DNA from: Siphonodentalium dalli
Lineage: Eukaryota > Mollusca > Scaphopoda > Gadilida > Siphonodentaliidae
Assembly: GCA_032622095.1 (NCBI GenBank)
Contig: CP136063.1
Location: 81,445,980 to 81,509,979, forward strand
DNA length: 64,000 bases
Reading direction: 5' to 3'
Positions 1-11,471 of the stretch are shown here, in pieces. The notes beneath the pieces are model-generated. The model was not told the DNA's origin. It made no database searches and saw only the letters and a program-made list of their open reading frames with translations. Both the position numbers and the translations under genes were made by a program. Positions within the stretch are counted from its first letter, which is position 1. Each line of letters opens with the position of its first letter.

Positions 1-475
1 AACCTGCACTAAACTACTCCATTCTGTAGTACATCCAAGTACTATCCAACAACTTTCAGGTCATAAAAACATCCAAAGTGTAAATAACTATGCTGTTGCG
101 TCCAACCAAATGTAACACAGTATGAGTGAGATCCTCAGTAATGCCTCCAGATATGTCAGTGTTAACCCGAGTCCTGATGCTGGAAGTGCAGATACTCATG
201 ATAATGAAGTGCCCCATTCCATTTCTACTAGTACCTCCAGTTTGGAAAGGGTGTCGCGTTCCCCGGATGGCAGAATCAGTTCTCAATCGATTCAATTAAG
301 CCAGTACATTCACACCAGCCTGTTGAGAAAGTTGACAATAAACGTGCGGTCGCTGGATTGTTCGACGGTGCCACAAGCAAAGAATGTTCCATCACTGTGC
401 ACAATTACTACGGTGATGTTACTCGAGTGAAACGCAGAAGAATCCAGTTCATCGAAAGTGAATCTTATTCCGACT
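1..475 (+). pseudogene. Crypton-like tyrosine recombinase, 3' fragment (copy A)
   Basis: This is the C-terminal end of a tyrosine recombinase of the Crypton/DUF3504 type, running in from the left edge. Translation from base 3 gives a helix followed by SGHKN and then NNYA, which match the late catalytic His and the nucleophilic Tyr of the family. The frame meets a stop after the Tyr region (TAA near 115), and other frames carry a Ser/Thr-rich linker and a C-terminal tail with FDGAT, NYYG and a basic KRRRI patch ending near 475. The same tail ends copy B at about 4829, so the two are homologous. The role (integration and excision of the element by a tyrosine nucleophile) is known for the family. 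The fragment is interrupted and unlikely to be active. What lies left of base 1 cannot be seen. Confidence 0.7.
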
Positions 476-730
476 GACAATAGTGACATTGTTGTTGTTG
501 ATTGAATTATTCGTTCCTTAAATTTGAATTCAGCTCTTCACATTTTTCTCTGCTTGTATAAATCCTTCCGCATAGGGCACATTCAGATAACCTTCCGCCA
601 GAGGGAATTCCCCCAAAGATTTTGTTGACAAAATATAGTTCCCAGTTCGTTCTTCATAAATAACAGCAGATTTCTCATGAAATATCGGAGGTTAGTTGTA
701 ATAGCTAAGACTTATTTAAGTTCAATTGGT

Positions 731-910
731 CATATAATAAACATATTATCACTACAGTGAAGTGATCTGAGTCTCGTTGAGAAGGTGAGATCCCGGATCA
801 GACTCGCAGCCTGCGGCAGCTCGTCTGATCCGGGATCTCACCTTCTCAACTCGGCGTGATATGGAAACTCAGATCACTTCACTGTAGTGATAATTTCTAT
901 TTATTATATG
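731..910. repeat. Two-tier long hairpin at 3' end of recombinase element A
   Basis: Bases 731-740 pair with 901-910. Bases 746-771 pair perfectly with 868-893 (26 bp). Bases 776-802 pair perfectly with 824-850 (27 bp), around a 21-base loop (803-823). The right arm has extra unpaired bases (851-867). The hairpin lies about 256 bp after the end of the recombinase remnant. Copy B carries a hairpin of the same architecture in the same place (5037-5200), so it appears to be part of the element rather than an independent MITE. Its function is unknown; a transposition end, a replication signal or a transcription-end signal are possibilities. Confidence 0.85.
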
Positions 911-924
911 ACTATCATTTTTCT

Positions 925-936
925 CCCCCCCCCCCC
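925..936 (+). repeat. Poly-C tract (12 C)
   Basis: This is an uninterrupted run of 12 cytosines shortly after hairpin A. Similar runs occur at 13258-13276, 16984-16995, 25956-25972, 32886-32899 and 61565-61577, and a G run lies at 40827-40838. Confidence 0.9.
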
Positions 937-1135
937 AATACCACTATAGTAAAGCGATCATTTCCGACCATCGGATCAGCTACAGTTTGATCCTATGTCA
1001 TAACACCCTCCTCTATCTCGCATATTGCGCATGTCAGTAAAAACCCGGACTATTTATTATGCGGTGTGTTCGACTATACTGCCCAACACAAAAGAAGTGC
1101 GCGAATGACATCCGACCAATCGCGCATGCGTAAAT

Positions 1136-1586
1136 CTAGGTTACAATACACCAAATGATTTGGATAGGCCTGAACAAATCCCGCTGGCCTGTATTCGCAG
1201 GAAAGATTTGACCATGCACGCTTATCACAAATTGAAGAACGCCCTTTTAGACACACGAAAATGTGTCCAAAAGTACTTGTCAACGTACTGCTTTACACTG
1301 CAGTTTTGACAAACGTCACACTACCCTTAAAATGGAGAAAACAATGACATCGAAAAACACACCAACCTCTCCCATAAAATATTCGCCAATTTGACAGCTG
1401 TAACCGTTCACCATATGGCTATATTTGATGTTTCTCGTCGGGAAACACGTTTGTGCATTTTTTCGTGGACTTTTCATCCATGTGTCATTGACCATTCAGC
1501 TGCCAGCATTTTTTTTATGCTGATCCTAGCTTGGGGGGTGCCAGGGGAAATCACTGTACTAATTTGTATTTTGGTGTATTATAACC
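1136..1586 (+). repeat. Direct repeat R1 (about 450 bp)
   Basis: R1 begins CTAGGTTACAATACACC and ends near TGTATTATAACC. It is repeated with modest divergence at 2595-3050 (R2). No protein is convincingly encoded; short frames are broken in different places in the two copies. The about 1 kb between R1 and R2 (1587-2594) shows no gene. R2 ends about 150 bp before the recombinase ORF of copy B, so the repeats could be the upstream part of that element or an unrelated older repeat. Confidence 0.8.
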
Positions 1587-2594
1587 CATATTGATCACTG
1601 GAACGATAAGAAAGTCGCTTAAACGATTTCAAATTGCGTCCATTTATATACCCACGTCAAAATAAATAAATTTGATTCGAAACATGTCTGTGTTCTTACT
1701 TTATTAACCATTTTCTGCCACCACCCATATCTGAATGTGCTAAAAAATGACCTTGATTTGAATGTCATTTTATTTTCATTTTAGAGGAATTTTGGCAAAG
1801 TAAACAATGACGACGTGCATGCATGTGGTCGATCTGATAGCTTGTAGATACCACTTCCGGAAAATATGCCATACGATTCGCTAAGCCAATTGGGTGCACT
1901 TAGGTTTCACATTGGGCGCACCTACCAAATTTTCGAAAAAAATCGTTAGAAAACCAAAATTTTCCCTTAATAAGAATGCATTTATTGGCGGAAATTTTGG
2001 CTCGTTGGATCGTCATACCGTTTCTGCAAACTTCCAGGGTAGGCATTTTTTGTCAACATGTCATCTAAAAGGGGCAATTCAACTTCGTTTGACCTGACAC
2101 TGGTGCGATTTTGCATAATATTTTAGAGTATGGTCCATAATGACGTCACGCTTTACTCCCATGTCGTGCTCAAATGGGAGCATCTCACTTTGCCGACGGC
2201 TATTGTTTCCAGGGGTACCTGCACGAGGTGTCAATAATCCCTTACTTCAATCATTTGCCGCTTATAGCCTATTCCTCTTTTCTTTTAGTGTTTTAATGGT
2301 TTGTCCTCTCTTTTTGTAGGTTTGTTCATCTAGGTTGTCGGGCGCCCAAACCTATGGTCTAACATTTATTAAAGGGGCGTCCATGTGCCCAAATTTTGTT
2401 CGCAATGGCAAATTTCGGTTCTACATCGAGAAGCAGAAATGGCATCAGAGGGGTTAATTTTTTATTTATTTTGACTGCCCCCGTGCCAAATAAGCTGTCA
2501 TATCGCGTTCTTTATGTTTCTAATTTGTTAAATGGGATAATGAGCACATGACTTGTTTCAGAGCAGAAATCTGAAGAAAAAAACATTTTTCACT
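1587..2594. other. Spacer between direct repeats, no gene seen
   Basis: AT-rich sequence between R1 and R2. The only frames are short ones near 1894-2097 with no recognisable motif. I see no RNA gene or transposon end here. Confidence 0.5.
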
Positions 2595-3050
2595 CTAGGT
2601 TACAATACACCAAATTATTTGCATAGGCCTCAGTGTTAACAAATCCCGCTGGCCTGTATTCGCAGAAAATATTTGACCCTACACGAATATAAAAAATTGA
2701 AGAACGTCCTTTTAGACACACGAAAATGTGTCCAAAAGTACTTGTCAACGCACTGCTTCACACTGAATTTTTTTACAAACGTCACACTATCCTTAAAATG
2801 GAGAAAAAAATAACATCGAAAAAAACACCAACCCCTCCCATAAATTATTCGCCAATTTGACAGCCGTAACCGTTCACCATGTGGCTATATGTGATGTTTA
2901 TCGTCGGGAAACACGTTTGTGCATTTTTTCGTGCACTTTTCATCCATGTGTCATTGACCCTTCAGCTGTCAGAATTGTTTTTATGCTGATCCTAGCTTGG
3001 GGTTGCCAGGGGAAATCACTCTACTAATTTGTATTTTGTGTATTATAACC
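2595..3050 (+). repeat. Direct repeat R2 (about 456 bp)
   Basis: Second copy of R1, in the same orientation, with scattered substitutions and small indels. It stops at TGTATTATAACC, immediately before the leader of recombinase copy B. The pair may be a non-tandem direct repeat belonging to the element; no target duplication could be identified. Confidence 0.8.
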
Positions 3051-3202
3051 TAAATGTAAACTTTTGTTACACGAAGCGTTCGGAACTGGGTGTGCTCGAT
3101 TTTATTAATAGTGAACAACAATTTGTTGATAGTTTCGTCTGCCAGCAACAGCTGTTTCCGGATATCGCTATATTAAGATTGTACTATAAATAAGTGTAAC
3201 AA

Positions 3203-4829
3203 ATGGATATCTCGGGTGAATTTGATATAGAAAAGTTATTCCTGGGTGATTATGGTCAGTTTGACTGTGATGTAGCATCCCCAAGTGAGCTTAATGGAAC
3301 AGGTTTGGGTTCAGATGACACAGACTCAATCTTCTCATTGAACGCATTCTCACTCTCAGCAATTCAGCAGCCGATAAGTCCAATAGTCAGCTCTAACAGT
3401 TACAGTGAAGTTTCTAATGCTACCACATCTACCAGTAATAGTAATACCACCATTAGCAACCTACCTGCACCTACTGTGACTGATACCTTACCTTACCTAC
3501 ATGTACCTGCACCTTCTCAGGCTGCTGTGACTGTGAACTTACTTCAATTTCAAATACCTTACCTGAATTTCTCGGACCATCAACTTCTAGTTCTACAACC
3601 ACATCTACCTGTACCAGTACATCTAACGATATAAACACTACTAGCAGCATTATTCAATAAAGGAATGCACCAACATTCATGAATGTATCCGATGAAGATG
3701 CAAATGAATTTGAAAAGAAAATGAGAAATAAGAATACGACCAGGAAGACAGAATCGGCAGCACGCTATTTCCGTCAATGGTTGGTAGCGAAGGATGAGAT
3801 GCGTGCGGTGACAGAGCTACCCCACATAACTTGACAACCACCTATCAACTTTCCTTCTTTCCATAAGAAAAGCTGATGGCTCGGAGTATGAACCAGACAC
3901 ACTCACAAGTTACCATCGTTCCATAGCACCGTATCTGTTAGAGAACAACTGTGAATTCGACATCGTCTCTGATAAAGAATTCAAATCGTTAAGAGCAATC
4001 TTGGCTTCAAAACGCAAGGAGCTGAATCAGAAGGGCATTGACGCAAAACCGAATGCGGCGGAACCACTAACTGAGCGCGAGGAACAAATTCTACAGGACA
4101 AATGTTGTATTGGCATATCAAGTCCTCGACAATTACAAAATAAAATGTGGTTACAAAACACGAAGATGTTCGGATTGCGTGGTGGGTTGGAAAACCGGAA
4201 GCTTCGGTGGGGCGACATAAAACTGAGCATAAATGAAAACGGGACAAGGTATCTCGAATTCACGGAATGAGAAACAAAAACAAGAACAGGAGCCACAAAT
4301 GATCAAGGAGCGTTTCGGCCGAAGCAGTTTGAGCTTGCGGATGATGAGGAAAATTGCCCAATTCGAGCGTACATCGAATACAAAAGCCATCGACCATCTA
4401 AAATGTGCCACAGTGCCAGAAAAGCTACATGTACCAGGTTATTGCATGCTGGAATTCAGCCGACAACAATTCAACAATTGACTGGGCACCGAAATGTGCA
4501 ATGTATTAGCAATTATGCAGCAGCATCTAATCAAATGCAACAAACCATGAGCAATATCATGAGTAGACCCGCCAGTGTATCTGTACCTCCGGTATCGAGT
4601 GCTCCTGTGGTGAATACCATGTGCAGTTCCTTCTCCTCAAACTCAAAGTTCTCCATTTCGTGAAATCCATGTGAACCAACAAGTGAACACACTAGATAAA
4701 CATGCGATCCGCGGAACATTCGACGGTGCCACCACAAAGAACTGTGAGATTTCGGTCAACAGTTACTATGGATGACCAATTCCACAGAAGAGACGCCGAA
4801 TTCGTGTCATAGACAGCTCTTCTGATTAA
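3203..4829 (+). pseudogene. Crypton-like tyrosine recombinase (copy B), frameshifted and deleted
   Basis: The reading starts at ATG 3203 with an acidic N-terminus and a long Ser/Thr-rich linker. It then shifts frame through a helical block (about 3675-3830) and a segment with DGSEYEPDTLTSYHRS (about 3872-3925), into the catalytic domain. All the expected active-site residues can be placed: Arg in GLRGG (codon 4178), HxxR as HSAR (4409-4420), GH (His codon 4487) and Tyr in SNYA (codon 4514). The tail has FDGAT, SYYG and a KRRR patch. Between the SHRP region and HSAR the protein is much shorter than relatives, so several dozen residues look deleted. At least four frame changes or stops break it. 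Family knowledge (Crypton, and host proteins derived from it) supports a DNA recombinase acting in the nucleus. This copy is dead. Confidence 0.8.
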
Positions 4830-5036
4830 AAATTTTGCCATTTCGAACGTTGGAATTGTTACCGTTATTTCCCAAACTTTGTTATTTGTATTCATGCGCA
4901 CATCTATGGGATTTCCCCCGAAAAAAAATAGTTCCTTGTTTATTCTTGTTACCAGTGGCCTGCATGGGGTTCCATTTCATTAAATCATGACAGAAATAGC
5001 GTTATTTAAATAAAAAGGCGTGTCATATAATCAACC

Positions 5037-5200
5037 TGTTATCGCTGCAGTGAACTGATCTGGGCTTCGCATCACGTCTCGTTGAAGAGGTCAGATCGCT
5101 GGATCAAACTCGACGCCTGTGGCGGCTCGTTTGATCCAGCGATCTGACCTCTTCAACTCGACGTGATACTTCGCTCAGATCAATTCACTGCAGCGATAAC
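5037..5200. repeat. Two-tier long hairpin at 3' end of recombinase element B
   Basis: Bases 5037-5065 pair with 5172-5200 with two mismatches. Bases 5071-5077 pair with 5161-5167. Bases 5081-5108 pair perfectly with 5130-5157 (28 bp) around a 21-base loop. It starts about 208 bp after the recombinase stop. Right of about 5200 the sequence matches the unrelated TIR-family arm found at 14455 onward, so the hairpin end is probably the true element terminus. Compared with hairpin A, several differences between the copies are compensated across the stem. Confidence 0.85.
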
Positions 5201-5202
5201 AT

Positions 5203-5860
5203 GTATGTATCTGATAATCCATCGATATAATATAATCCTACTATTTTTTGAATAAGAAGGAACATATAATAACGAACAAAGCAGAAGACATATCCATGCA
5301 GGTGAATTCGGTCAGTGGTGACGAATCCGCCGAATTTGAAATCGACATGCGTTCAAGCGGTATTTTATGGATGTAATTGTGAAATGAACATGATGAAAGT
5401 GACAATGAAATTGACAAAAATTTGCTTCAAGTTTGCCATCAACAGAAGTGCTCCACCAGCGTTGAGATTAATCACATTATTATTTGGCTAATTTCAGTAA
5501 TATTCTCCCCGTTTACACTCAATAAAACAAATTTGTCTCCGCATTTAAAGTTCTTTGGTATAGATCGTTTATATTCTGCAATAATTTGTACACAAGGGAG
5601 GGATTCTTATGTTTTATTGTGTTTTTAAACTCCGAGGTGGGGAAATCTCGGTGTATTTACATTATGGACATTTGATTCCGTAATCGGAATCAGAATCTAA
5701 ATCCAGATTACGACGAAATAACGATTGATTACGATTACGGTCAGTTCGTTTACTGATTCCGGTATGTTGGTTTACAGAACCACGTCGTACGGGGTTTAAT
5801 CTGTAATCGGTATCCAGATTTTCTCACGAAATAACGACTCATGGCGATTCAGCAATCCAG
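5203..5860 (+). repeat. Partial copy of the 12491-15087 TIR element (right-arm type)
   Basis: This matches the right arm of the long-TIR element at about 14445-15080 in order and orientation: TCTGATAATCCATCGAT, then the GACATATCCATGCAGG block, then the GTAATCGGAATC-rich outer part ending in CGAAATAACGACTC. The inner part of the element is missing. The left edge coincides with the right edge of hairpin B. Confidence 0.8.
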
Positions 5861-6081
5861 ATACTAAACTTATCACCTAGCGGAGAACACGCCCACTCAA
5901 CATGGCCCATCAAGACTTTTTCTTGGTCTCGTCTGATCTGATCAATCTCACTTCAGATATATAGAGGATATCTACACATTTTGGTTGGATTTGAGAAATA
6001 TCAATGAGATAATTACCATATCCAATCAAAAAGTGTAGATGTTCTGTTTATTATATGCTCCGCTCAGTTGGCCCATGGCTC
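5861..6081. other. Short unique stretch with an imperfect hairpin
   Basis: An imperfect hairpin is formed by TCTACACATTTTGGTTGGAT (about 5969) and its near complement ATCCAATCAAAAAGTGTAGA (about 6022). No coding signal. Confidence 0.5.
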
Positions 6082-8672
6082 AACTCGAAAAGAGTAAAAG
6101 GTGCAACTTTGTATACAAAAGCACAGCCATGGTAATAAGCTTGTCCATATACAAATATTTCTATTTTTCAGATCGATTGGTTGAGGGATAAAGGGGCTAA
6201 CGTCATAGTATGCTTAACAAAAATATTTAATTGATCACATATTCCTTTTTTTCAACCTGAACACTAGTGGCGAAGCGATGTTAACTCATCTGGTACCGAA
6301 CCACTTTTAATTTAATCTCATTAGACGGATAACGGTTTTTATCTGATACAAAAAATACTACTATTTTATGGCTTAGCATATACTAAAGTGCTAAAATATA
6401 TCATAGTTACAGATCTCACCACTCGTCTATTTCTCTCGAACTCCGCAACAGTGCGATAAAACAAGTGAAATGTTGTTGTAAGTTTAACAATTCACTTCTC
6501 TTTAGAGAAGAATATGAGGATATGATTAACAGTGCATTCTAGAAAACATCCAAAGATGTAAATTAACGAGTTTCCTTATGGCGGAATGTCTAGATATCCT
6601 GTCGATTAACGACTCTTTTTCTATACACTCTTCTCTTAGATATTCGTGGAAAAACAATTCAGTAGTCACATCGCATTAAAAGAAGTCTGCTATAGAGGAA
6701 CCGGCACTTATCAACAAATAAGTTGAACTGGGACTCTCATTGCTGGGAATAACAACGCGATAAATAACAATACATTAATAGACGAATGCGCTAGAATTGA
6801 TTAGAAATATTTTTTTAATGGAAAAAAGGCATATAATCTCAAAATCAATAACGGAAATTCTGCGATGGTCCAAACGTGATACCAAATCGAAGGCATCAAA
6901 CATATCGTATGTGATAGTGTAATTGAAACTCTCTGGGTTATCTGTCTATTACTCGTCGATACCTAATTTGGAGGTTCGTGTGAGCCATTATCGTTTAATG
7001 TGTGCAGATATTTGGTAACGGAGAGCGTACACCCTCTAAACATATCACGGACATTTCTCATTATGTTCAGCTTCGAAGAGTCACAAAATATCTAATTAAA
7101 AATGTGATCATTAGCTTTCAGTATCGAAAACGAAAACTATAGGGGAGTCAAGTCAGCTAGGATTTCTTTAACGGTGCTCCTGGAATCATTATCTCAATAG
7201 GGGTCCGCACTAATAACATGGAAATCGATGTTCAACTTCACCGGATCTTGGTCATTTAATTGTATGCGGACTTCATGTTTCAGAAAGTCATACCAAGTTC
7301 GGTTCCAAATTTCTGTAGAATATATGAAAAATAAGGAGTGTATATGTTATATCTCAAAGATTGAAAACAGCTTCAAAATTGCAAATACCTTTTGCAAGAA
7401 ATTTTAGCGTATACTAAGATTGTCGACATTTTGTGTATTTAACCACCAATATTAAAAATCGATTAAAGTGACAAAAATCCCACAACTGGACCTGAGCGTA
7501 AAGTCTGATATCGAAAGATATATACACGGGATTTCGACATAAAATCAGCATTATCCCAACAGATTTCACTACTGAGATGGTTCACGTCGAAGGAAACTTG
7601 GACAAACGGACTCGCAGAAAGACTCACTCAAGTCACCGATTCGTTTGAGCCGATTTTTCTTCAGAGCAGAAAGACAGAATAAAGAGCGCGGTCCCAAATT
7701 AATAACAATGTTATTAATATCATAACAATATAATAATTTTGCGGCTGGGTGAATGGGGGATCTATTCCTGATTTGGCAAATAAAGAACGTTTAATTTATA
7801 TGTCAACGATTGACAGCAGCTGCAAATGGCATATTGATAATACTTGGAAGTATACAAGGGTATACAAATGTTAGCTTTTTATCGATCATCAATTCGTGAA
7901 TTAAGAGACCCATCTTTACCTCATTCCAAATATATCGAAGTATGAACGAACCAGGGCCATGTAATGTGCATCGGCATCGGGGCATATATGTGTACGCTCT
8001 AAACACCCCGAGGACTTTTCCAAAATTTTCAACATCGAAAGTAACAAAGTTCAGTATCTGGCGGTGTAAATTCTCATTAAAATGCTCTCATTAGTTTTCA
8101 GGATTGAACACGAAAACTCTTTTTGAGCAAAGTCAGACAGGAGATCATTAATGATGCTCCGGGAGTCATTATCTCAATAGGGCTCCGCACTAATGGCTTG
8201 GAAATCGACGTATATATCTTGGTCAAGTCATAGATAAGTTGGGTACCGATTTTTTTCTCAGAGGAAAGAATAATAAGGAGCGTTCTTGTTAAGTTTATTC
8301 CTGATATTGTAATACAATGCATGAGCGTCAAATATGTAGAGGATAAACACGCTGTGTGTGAACTGGTGTGATTTGTTGGGACGTTTATCGGTGGAGTTTT
8401 GAGATGGAAAATGCAGTTTTAAATACCGCGGCGCGTGGAGCCGATAAAACGGATATTTTCCATCAGAAAACCCACCGATAAACGTCTCAAATCAATCCAT
8501 GGAGGCAGCATGTTTATCCACATTATAAATCACACAAATCGCAAAATCATGCTATAGACATACCAATCTACCAAAGAGCTGCTTCACTGGACAGGGTTGA
8601 CAGTTTACAAACAATCCATATAACTTCCTCCCAGAAATTGAAATAAACCGAACACTACTATAATACTAATAA
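6082..8672 (+). repeat. 2.6 kb duplicated repeat, unit 1
   Basis: Nearly identical to 8918-11471, at an offset of about 2838 bp. The unit is AT-rich and no frame longer than about 80 codons looks coding. It holds a diverged internal direct repeat: about 7030-7260 resembles 7995-8230 (CTCTAAACAT/CACC, ATTATCTCAATAGGG, GGAAATCGA in the same order). It also holds an imperfect hairpin, with arms near 8369-8412 and 8455-8498. I cannot assign it to a transposon class. Confidence 0.85.
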
Positions 8673-8917
8673 AGACATATCCATGCAGGTTCACGCGAAT
8701 TCGGTCAATGGTGACGTATCCGCCGAATTTGAAATCGACATGCGTTCGGGTGGTAGTTTATGGATGGAATTATGAAATGAACATGATGAAAGTGACAATG
8801 AAATTGACAAGGATTTGCTTCAAGTTTGCCATCAACAGAGGTGCTCCACCAGCGTTGCTATCAATAACATTATTATTTGGCTAATTTCAGTAATATTCTC
8901 CCCGTTTACACTCGATA
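8673..8917 (+). repeat. Fragment of the TIR element at the joint of the duplication
   Basis: Begins GACATATCCATGCAGG and matches 5289-5525 and 14535-14765. The equivalent piece ahead of unit 1 continues for about 550 bp more, so the second unit carries a deletion or the first an insertion. Confidence 0.8.
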
Positions 8918-11471
8918 ACACAAAAAGAGTAAAAGGTGCAAATTTGTATACAAAAGCACAGCCATGGTAATGAGCTTGTCCATATACAAATATTTCCATT
9001 TTTTCCAGATCGATTGGTTGAGGGATAATGGGGCTAACGTCATAGTATGTTTAACAAAAATATTTAATTGATGACATATTCCTTTTTTTTAAACCTGAAC
9101 ACTAGTGGCGAAGCGATGTTAACTCGTCTAGTACCGAACCACTTTTAATTTAATGTCATTAGACGGATAACGGTTTTTATCTGATGCAAAAAATACTACT
9201 ATTTGACAGCTTAGCATATACTAAAGTGCTAAAATATCTCCTAGTCACAGATCTCACCACTCGTCTATTTCTCTCGAACTCCGCAACAGTGCGATAAAAC
9301 AAGTGAAATGTTGTTGTAAGTTTAACAATTCACTTCTCTTTAGAGAAGAATATGAGGATATGATTAACAGTGCATTCTAGAAAACATCCAAAGATGTAAA
9401 TTAACGAGTTTCCTTATGGCGGAATGTCTAGATATGCTGTCGATTAACGACTCTTTTTCTATACACTCTTCTCTTAGATATTCGTGGAAAAACAATTCAG
9501 TAGTCACATCGCATTAAAAGAAGTCTGCTATAGAGGAACCGGCACTTATCAACAAATAAGTTGAACTGGGACTCTCATTGGTGGGAATAACAACGCGATA
9601 AATAACAATACATTAATAGACGAATGCGCTAGAATTGATTATAAATATTTTTTTAATGGAAAAAAGGCATATAATCTCAAAATCAATAACGGAAATTCTG
9701 CGATGGTCCAAACGTGATACCAAATCGAAGGCATCAAACATTTCGTATGTGATAGTGTAATTGAAACTCTCTGGGCTATCTGTCTATTACTCGTCGATAC
9801 CTAATTTGGAGGTTCGTGTGAGCCATTACCGTTTAATGTGTGCAGATATTTGGTAACGGAGAGCGTACACCCTCTAAACATATCACGGACATTTCTCATT
9901 ATGTTCAGCTTCGAAGAGTCACAAAATATCTAATTAAAAATGTGATCATTAGCTTTCAGCATCGAAAACGAAAACTATAGGGGAGTCAAGTCAGCTAGGA
10001 TTTCTTTAACGGTGCTCCTGGAATCATTATCTCAATAGGGGTCCGCACTAATAACATGGAAATCGATGTTCAACTTCACCGGATCTTGGTCATTTAATTG
10101 TATGCGGACTTCATATGTTTCAGAAACTCATACCAAGTTCGGTTCCGAATTTCTGCAGAATATATGAAACAATAAGGAGTCTATATGTTATATCTCAAAG
10201 ATTGAAAACATCTTCAAAATTGCAAATACTTTTTGCAAGACATGTTAGTGTAACTAAGATTGTCGGCATGTTGTGTATTTAACCACCAATATTAAAAATC
10301 GATTAAAGTGACAAAAATCCCACAACTGGACATGGGCGTAAAGTCTGATATCGAAAGATATATACACGGGATTTCGACATAAAATCAGCATTATCCCAAC
10401 AGATTTCACTACTGAGCTGGTTCACGTCTAAGGAAACTTGGACAAACGGACTCGCAGAAAGACTTACTCAAGCCACCGATTCATTTGAGCCGATTTTTCT
10501 TCAGAGCAGACAGACAGAATAAAGAGCGTGGTCCCAAATTAATAACAATCAATATCATAACAATATAATAATTTTGCGGCTGGGAGAATGGGGGATCTAT
10601 TCCTGATTTGGCAAATAAAGAGCGTTTAATTTATATGTCGACGATTGACTGCAGCTGGCAAATTGATAATACTTGGAAGTATACAAGGGTATACAAATGT
10701 TAGCTTTTTATCGATCATCAATTCGTGAATTAAGAGACCCATCTTTACCTCATTCCAAATATATGGAAGTATGAACGAGCCAGGGCATGTATTGTGCATC
10801 GGCATCGGGGGCATATATGTGTACACTCTGAACACCCCGAGGACTTTTCCTAAATTTTCAACATCGAAAGTAACAAAGTTCCGTATCTGGCGGTGTAAAT
10901 TCTCATTAAAATGCTCTCATTAGTTTTCAGGATTGAACATTAAAACTATTTTTGAGCAAAGTCAGACAGGAGCTCATTATTGACGCTCTGGAAGCCATTA
11001 TCTCAATAGGGTGCCGCACTAATAGCCTGGAAATCGACGTATGTATGTTGGTCAAGTCGTAGATAAGTTGGGTACCGATTTTTTTCTCAGAGCAAAGAAT
11101 AATAAGGAGCGTTCTTGTTACTCTGTTCCTGATATGGTAATACAATGCATGAGCGTCAAATATGTAGAGGATAAATATGCTGGTGTGATTTGGGACGCTT
11201 ATCGGTGGAGTTTTCAGACGCATTTTTAAATACCGGCGGCGCGTGGAGTCGATAAAACTGATATTTTCCATCAGAAAACCCACAGATAAACGTCCCAAAT
11301 CAATCCATGGAGGCAGCATGTTTATCCACATTCTAAATCACACATGCTATAGAAATACAAATATACCAAAGAGCTGCTTCACTGGACAGTGTTGACAGTT
11401 TACAATCAATCCATATCACTTCCTCCCAGAAATTGAAATAAACAGAACAATACTATAATACTAATAAATGT
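8918..11471 (+). repeat. 2.6 kb duplicated repeat, unit 2
   Basis: Second copy of 6082-8672 with only scattered substitutions and small indels, for instance a shorter AATAACAATG tract near 10545 and a different hairpin loop near 11215-11260. The internal repeat is again present (about 9870-10100 and 10825-11060). The low divergence implies a fairly recent duplication. No coding potential recognised. Confidence 0.85.

Noticed and set aside
731-910. Helitron 3' hairpin
   Set aside because: The stems are far longer than Helitron hairpins, there is no CTRR end at the expected distance, and the associated protein is a tyrosine recombinase.
5930-6050. A third recombinase-element hairpin
   Set aside because: Some shared words (TCTGATCTGATCAA) but the two-tier stem and loop are absent.
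10927-11331. 134-codon minus-strand frame in repeat unit 2
   Set aside because: The corresponding frame in unit 1 (8098-8331) is shorter and broken, so it is not conserved between nearly identical copies.
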